From: Actinomycetota bacterium | Lineage (GTDB): Bacteria > Cyanobacteriota > Vampirovibrionia > Obscuribacterales > Obscuribacteraceae | DNA: 10,539 nucleotides | NCBI GenBank assembly: GCA_903970355.1 | Contig: CAJCIF010000264.1 | Coordinates: 1-10,539 of the forward strand | Reading direction: 5' to 3' | In this document: in pieces, positions 7,682 to 10,539 of the stretch | Layout of the letters: each line of letters starts with the position of its first letter | Numbering within the stretch: the stretch's first letter is position 1 | Position numbers and translations under genes: made by a program | Notes under the pieces: generated by a model | Databases searched by the model: none | The model's input: only the letters and a program-made list of their open reading frames with translations | Told to the model about the DNA's origin: nothing

Positions 7682-8469
7682 CTTCCAACCTCATGTAACT
7701 GTTCTGCTAACGCACCAACTACTTCTTCATGAATAAGAGCGTTGGAAGCAATAATGTGTCCTTCTCTTAGATCAAATTTTTTGCCTGATAGATCAGTTAC
7801 TTTGCCGCCGGCTTCTTCGACAATCAGGCTTGCCGCAGCGACATCCCATGGTGACAACTTTCTTTCCCAGAATCCATCCAACCTGCCGCAGGCAACAAAG
7901 CAGATATCGAGGGCAGCCGCACCATCGCGCCTTACTCCATGAGACAAACTCGTAAGCGTTTGAAACTGTTCCATATTGGTCCGTTCCGCGTGAGCCGTGT
8001 TTGGTGGAAAGCCCGTTGCCAACAGGCTTTCGTTAAGATGTGGCACAGAAGATACACGGATTTCTTCATCGTTACAAAAGGCGCCTCCACCTTTTTCAGC
8101 CCAAAACAATTCGTCTGCGACCGGATTTAAGACCACTCCTAATATGCGTTCGTTGTCTTCTACTAAACCGATCGAGACACAAAAGAACGGATAGCCATGC
8201 GCAAAGTTCGTGGTGCCGTCAATTGGGTCAATTACCCAGAGACGACTGGATTTTTGTTTTGAGGCGCCGCTTTCTTCGGCAAGAATCTCATCTTCCGGAA
8301 ATTCGGAGCGAATAATTTCGAGAATCAGGGCTTCGGAAGCTTTATCGACATCGGTTACCAGATTAAATGGGCTCTTGTAATCGATCTTGTGCTTGTCTCC
8401 GACTCTCTCAAGAATAAGCTTGCCGGCCTCAAGCGCCGCTCGGAAAGCAGTCTTTCTTTCTTTTTTCAA
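7678..8469 (-). CDS. Inositol-monophosphatase-family phosphatase (SuhB-like)
   Basis: 263 residues, the usual length. The fold and motifs of Mg-dependent, lithium-sensitive sugar phosphatases are complete: ILAEESG (62-68, metal ligand Glu65/66), DPIDGTTNFAHGYP (81-94, Asp81 and Asp84), and WDVAAASLIVEEAGGKVTD (208-226, Asp209). The DPIDGTTN form and overall length fit inositol-1-phosphatase/SuhB rather than CysQ or fructose-bisphosphatase, but the substrate could be another sugar phosphate or histidinol phosphate. The start is TTG at 8469: the frame closes upstream at 8494-8496 with no other start codon between, and GGTGATC just before it matches the extended anti-Shine-Dalgarno tail with good effective spacing. 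It is the first gene of the operon with the GH57 enzyme and overlaps it by 4 bp. A CRP/FNR-type site and -10 element lie upstream (8504-8547). Confidence 0.92.
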   Translation of the reverse strand: MKKERKTAFRAALEAGKLILERVGDKHKIDYKSPFNLVTDVDKASEALILEIIRSEFPEDEILAEESGASKQKSSRLWVIDPIDGTTNFAHGYPFFCVSIGLVEDNERILGVVLNPVADELFWAEKGGGAFCNDEEIRVSSVPHLNESLLATGFPPNTAHAERTNMEQFQTLTSLSHGVRRDGAAALDICFVACGRLDGFWERKLSPWDVAAASLIVEEAGGKVTDLSGKKFDLREGHIIASNALIHEEVVGALAEQLHEVGS

Positions 8470-8503
8470 AGGATCACCAAATAAGTTGCCGCGTCACTTG
8501 CAG

Positions 8504-8547
8504 ACTGTAAGGCGAAAACACGCCTCCAGTGTACTAAAAACTACACT
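8504..8547 (-). promoter_or_regulatory. Putative CRP/FNR-family (NtcA-like) activated promoter of the phosphatase-GH57 operon
   Basis: A perfect palindrome AGTGTA-CTAAAAAC-TACACT occupies 8528-8547 and contains GTA-N8-TAC exactly. On the minus strand a TACAGT hexamer (8509-8504), fitting TAN3T, begins 21 bp after the GTA-N8-TAC core. The classical NtcA-dependent promoter is GTA-N8-TAC, about 22 bp, then TAN3T, with no -35. A start near 8497 would put the palindrome centre about 41 bp upstream and give a leader of about 28 nt before the TTG start. The sequence match is direct; the identity of the regulator (NtcA or another CRP/FNR protein) is inference. Confidence 0.4.
8510..8525. repeat. Small inverted repeat between operator and -10
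   Basis: AGGCG (8510-8514) and CGCCT (8521-8525) are perfectly complementary around AAAACA. It lies between the palindrome and the -10 element of the operon promoter. No T-run follows on either strand, so it is not a terminator; function unknown. Confidence 0.3.
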
Positions 8548-8586
8548 AAACAGAAATAATAATAGTTAAGTCGTGAGCGGAATACA

Positions 8587-8615
8587 TTGACGGTTGGACG
8601 CTATCGGATTATTCT
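8587..8615 (+). promoter_or_regulatory. Candidate sigma70 promoter for the ileS leader
   Basis: TTGACG (8587-8592, 5 of 6 consensus) and TATTCT (8610-8615, 4 of 6) are separated by exactly 17 bp on the plus strand. A start near 8622 gives about 37 nt before the leader ORF and about 139 nt to the end of the terminator, the size expected of a trp-type attenuator leader. Confidence 0.45.
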
Positions 8616-8654
8616 TCAATTTATATACGTAACTTTGTGCCCTGAGGTTCTCAA

Positions 8655-8734
8655 TAACATGCCGACTATCGACGCCATTATTATGAGGTTATGTTAGGGC
8701 TGGCTCCATGAACCCGGAAGTTTTCGATGCCAGC
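8655..8734 (+). promoter_or_regulatory. Alternative RNA structures of the putative ileS attenuator
   Basis: Antiterminator: GCTGGC (8699-8704) is perfectly complementary to GCCAGC (8729-8734), the core of the terminator 5' arm, so the two stems are mutually exclusive. The first of these closely mimics the terminator 3' arm (GTTGGC, 8743-8748). A competing early hairpin can form between TAACAT (8655-8660), which covers part of the leader start codon, and ATGTTA (8691-8696). Another, GGTT/ATG (8687-8693) with CAT-G-AACC (8707-8714), would enclose 8699-8704 in its loop. A clean strong 1:2 protector stem is not obvious; GCCGACT (8661-8667) with 8698-8704 gives only an interrupted pairing. Confidence 0.45.
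8659..8697 (+). CDS. Putative isoleucine-rich leader peptide of ileS (MPTIDAIIMRLC)
   Basis: A 12-codon ORF: ATG at 8659, TAG at 8695-8697. Three of 12 codons are Ile (ATC 8668-8670; ATT ATT 8677-8682), two of them adjacent. A GAGG lies 11 nt upstream (8644-8647), a usable but loosely spaced ribosome site. The stop codon is 1 nt before a sequence (8699-8704) that can pair with the 5' arm of the downstream terminator. A ribosome stalled at the paired Ile codons would leave that sequence free. A ribosome reaching the stop codon would cover it. This is the logic of a leader peptide sensing charged tRNA-Ile. The ORF is too short to prove translation from sequence alone. Confidence 0.45.
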   Translation: MPTIDAIIMRLC

Positions 8735-8760
8735 GCAAAAGCGTTGGCATTTTGTTTTCT
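8727..8760 (+). terminator. Intrinsic terminator in the ileS leader
   Basis: A 10-bp stem, ATGCCAGCGC (8727-8736) with GCGTTGGCAT (8741-8750), has a single G-U pair, an AAAA loop and a following T-rich tract TTTTGTTTTCT. It is oriented on the plus strand, 82 bp before the ileS start. No plus-strand gene precedes it within more than 5 kb, so it must act on a transcript that starts in this intergenic region, as expected of an attenuator (or of a short RNA). Confidence 0.8.
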
Positions 8761-8842
8761 AGAGCCATGGATGACGAACAATCAGCGCCAAAGTATGAAA
8801 CGAGAGTACAAGAAAATACCTAAAGATAAGGTAGAGGAAGAC

Positions 8843-10539
8843 ATGAGCGTGACGAAGGCCTATAGCATCAATAATCCCCAGACGGACTTTCCCATGAAGG
8901 CCAATAGCGCTGTGCGTGAGGTGGAAACCCAGAGGCGTTGGGATGAGATCAATGTTTATCAACGCAGTGTCGATAAACGCAAGAACGGACAAAAGTTTGT
9001 GTTGCACGATGGTCCGCCGTATTTAAGCTCCGCCAAAATACACATTGGTACAGCCCTCAACAAAATCCTGAAAGACATCGTTACTCGTTACAAAGCACTG
9101 CGCGGCTACTACGCGCCTTACGTGCCCGGATACGACAGCCATGGTTTGCCGATTGAAACTGCCGTGCTCAAAGACGTTAAGGGCGGCCGACATGCACTTT
9201 CGCCCGTTGAGCTTAGAAAGCGTTGTCGAGAATTTGCTCTCAACAATTTGAAAGGGCAGGAAGCCAACTTCAAACGGCTGGGCGTTTGGGGCGATTGGGA
9301 CCATCCGTATATAACACTTGATAAGCACTTTGAAGCAGCTCAGCTGCGGGTGTTCGGAGAAATGGCGGCCGCCGGATACTTATATAAAGGTCTGAAATCG
9401 GTATATTGGTGTACGCATTGCGAAACAGCGCTTGCAGAAGCGGAAATCGAATACGCGGATCATAAATCGCATTCGATTTACGTAAAGTTTGGGGTGGCTG
9501 AATCGTCAGTCTCGAAACTGCCAAAGTTTGCACAAGGCAAAGCAGTTTCATTCGTAATATGGACGACGACACCATGGACCCTTCCTGCCAACCTCGGTAT
9601 CGCCCTGCATCCCGAGTTCGACTATTCCTTTGTTGAATCGAAAGAACATGGCGTTCTAATCGTAGCGACTGAACTATTGCAAGACTTTCTTGCCAAAGTT
9701 GGGTTAGATCCGGCCGAAGTCACCACACTCGGTACCGTTAAAGGTGCCACTCTTGAATATGTCGAAGCTCTCCATCCCTATGCGGATCGCAAGAGTCTCG
9801 TCATTCTCGGAAACCACGTTACACTCGAAGCCGGTACGGGTTGTGTCCACACAGCTCCCGGACACGGTCCTGAAGACTTTGAAATTGGAGCTAAATACAA
9901 TCTTGGCGTTCTATCTCCTGTAAATGAACGAGGCATCTACACTGATGAAGCCTTGCAATTTGCTGGTATGCATTACGAGAAGGCACAAGAAGCAATCCTG
10001 AATACCTTGAGAGAGAAACATGCCCTCTTGCACAACTCAAGTTATACACACTCGTACCCGCATTGCTGGCGATGCAAAAACCCAGTTATCTTCCGTGCCA
10101 CCGAACAATGGTTTGCTTCTGTTGATGGCTTCCGTGCCAAGGCCTTGAAAGCAATCGATGAAGTGCAGTGGTTGCCTAACTCGGGACGCAATCGTATCTT
10201 TAACATGGTAGAAAATAGAGCAGATTGGTGCATAAGCCGTCAACGTTCCTGGGGTGTGCCGATCCCAGTTTTTTACTGCGATAAATGCAGAACACCGATC
10301 ATGACTGCCAAGAGTATCAACAAAGTGGCTGATATTTTTGATGAAGAAGGATCAGATTCCTGGTGGGAAAAGGATGCCTCTTACTTCCTTGAAAAAGGCA
10401 CAAAGTGCGAGAAATGCTCTGCCACCGAATTTATAAAAGAAACAGACATTATGGATGTCTGGTTTGATTCTGGATCTACACACGCCGCTGTACTCGATCA
10501 AAGACCAGAACTTAAAGGCACTCCTTGTGAAATGTATCT
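8843..10539 (+). CDS. ileS: Isoleucyl-tRNA synthetase (3' end outside window)
   Basis: Charges tRNA-Ile in the cytoplasm; class I synthetase. About 565 residues are visible. ATG at 8843 is chosen because GAGG lies 5 nt upstream and the N-terminus (NPQTDFPMKAN at 11-21) then has normal length; in-frame ATGs at 8708, 8771 and 8795 lack good ribosome sites. Seen in order: KFVLHDGPPY (51-60), the HIGH-box position reading HIGT (67-70), ALNKILKDIV (71-80), YVPGYDSHGLPIE (93-105), editing-domain WTTTPWTLPAN (240-250) and GTGCVHTAPGHGPEDF with His336 and Asp345 in the editing-site positions. These are followed by CWRCKNPVIFRATEQWF, DWCISRQRSWGVPIPVFY (ISRQR at 464-468), two CxxC pairs of a zinc-binding insert, and DVWFDSGSTHAAVL. 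The KMSKS loop and anticodon domain lie beyond the window. Features fit bacterial IleRS type 1. Transcription probably passes through the leader attenuator upstream. Confidence 0.95.
   Translation, partial: MSVTKAYSINNPQTDFPMKANSAVREVETQRRWDEINVYQRSVDKRKNGQKFVLHDGPPYLSSAKIHIGTALNKILKDIVTRYKALRGYYAPYVPGYDSHGLPIETAVLKDVKGGRHALSPVELRKRCREFALNNLKGQEANFKRLGVWGDWDHPYITLDKHFEAAQLRVFGEMAAAGYLYKGLKSVYWCTHCETALAEAEIEYADHKSHSIYVKFGVAESSVSKLPKFAQGKAVSFVIWTTTPWTLPANLGIALHPEFDYSFVESKEHGVLIVATELLQDFLAKVGLDPAEVTTLGTVKGATLEYVEALHPYADRKSLVILGNHVTLEAGTGCVHTAPGHGPEDFEIGAKYNLGVLSPVNERGIYTDEALQFAGMHYEKAQEAILNTLREKHALLHNSSYTHSYPHCWRCKNPVIFRATEQWFASVDGFRAKALKAIDEVQWLPNSGRNRIFNMVENRADWCISRQRSWGVPIPVFYCDKCRTPIMTAKSINKVADIFDEEGSDSWWEKDASYFLEKGTKCEKCSATEFIKETDIMDVWFDSGSTHAAVLDQRPELKGTPCEMY

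Larger units (their letters stand above)
8470..8842. other. Divergent regulatory intergenic region between the phosphatase operon and ileS
   Basis: 373 bp without a long gene. From left to right it holds the phosphatase ribosome site, the NtcA-like promoter and palindrome (8504-8547), an A/T-rich spacer (8548-8586), the plus-strand promoter (8587-8615), the leader ORF (8659-8697), the antiterminator/terminator (8699-8760) and an 82-nt ileS 5' untranslated segment ending in the GAGG ribosome site. In 8761-8842 I see nothing else distinctive. Confidence 0.6.

Noticed and set aside
8690..8760. T-box riboswitch upstream of ileS
   Set aside because: AGGGCTGGCTCC (8696-8707) superficially resembles AGGGTGGNACCGCG, but the ACCGCG part is absent, the spacing differs, and no stem I specifier-loop motifs are visible. 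The leader ORF model explains the terminator better.
8708..8842. Longer ileS starting at ATG 8708, 8771 or 8795
   Set aside because: The frame is open, but these starts lack good ribosome sites, the added residues do not resemble IleRS N-termini, and the extension from 8708 would run through the intrinsic terminator. ATG 8843 has GAGG 5 nt upstream.
9270..9575. Minus-strand ORFs inside ileS
   Set aside because: They lie opposite the conserved synthetase coding sequence and their translations look like random shadows.
1..10539. tRNA/rRNA genes, CRISPR arrays, insertion sequences or phage genes
   Set aside because: No cloverleaf, rRNA segment, regularly spaced repeat, transposase or phage protein was seen in a reading of both strands. 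The window reads as stable chromosomal content.

Overview
This window is an ordinary-looking stretch of bacterial chromosome. It holds nine protein-coding genes, two of them cut by the window edges, and one unusually information-rich intergenic region (8470-8842). The organism is Gram-negative: there is a TonB-dependent outer-membrane receptor, and three proteins carry Sec signal peptides. Base composition is moderate and GTG/TTG starts are common. The lineage is not certain. Two exact GCGATCGC octamers (the cyanobacterial HIP1 word), a GTA-N8-TAC operator and a cyanobacterial-type GH57 protein suggest a member or sister group of the Cyanobacteria (for example Vampirovibrionia/Obscuribacterales). 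This is an inference from a few weak signs.

Layout. Bases 2-1876 (+) encode the C-terminal barrel of a TonB-dependent receptor. It is followed after 78 bp by pheA (prephenate dehydratase with ACT domain, 1955-2947, +). Facing it on the minus strand is a small secreted PKD-domain protein (2876-3316), whose 3' end overlaps the pheA 3' end by 72 bp. Next comes a 422-residue protein of unknown function (3375-4643, -), with its own strong ribosome binding site and a candidate promoter.

Bases 4751-8469 (-) form a tight four-gene operon, read from high to low coordinates. It encodes an inositol-monophosphatase-family enzyme, a GH57 glycoside hydrolase, a secreted TPR protein and a secreted protein of unknown function. 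The junctions are a 4-bp TTGA overlap and two gaps of 6 bp. The operon combines cytoplasmic sugar-phosphate and glucan enzymes with two exported accessory proteins.

Divergently, ileS (isoleucyl-tRNA synthetase) starts at 8843 (+) and runs off the window. The 373 bp between the operon and ileS contain what looks like two regulatory devices. On the ileS side are a sigma70-like promoter (8587-8615), a 12-codon ORF with three Ile codons (MPTIDAIIMRLC, 8659-8697), a sequence able to form an antiterminator (8699-8704 with 8729-8734) and a strong intrinsic terminator (8727-8760). Together these have the geometry of a classical ribosome-mediated (trp/pheST-type) attenuator, here tuned to isoleucine ahead of ileS. 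On the operon side a perfect AGTGTA-N8-TACACT palindrome sits 21 bp before a TACAGT -10 element. That is the layout of a class II CRP/FNR-family (NtcA-like) activated promoter. The attenuator is the most interesting item in the window.
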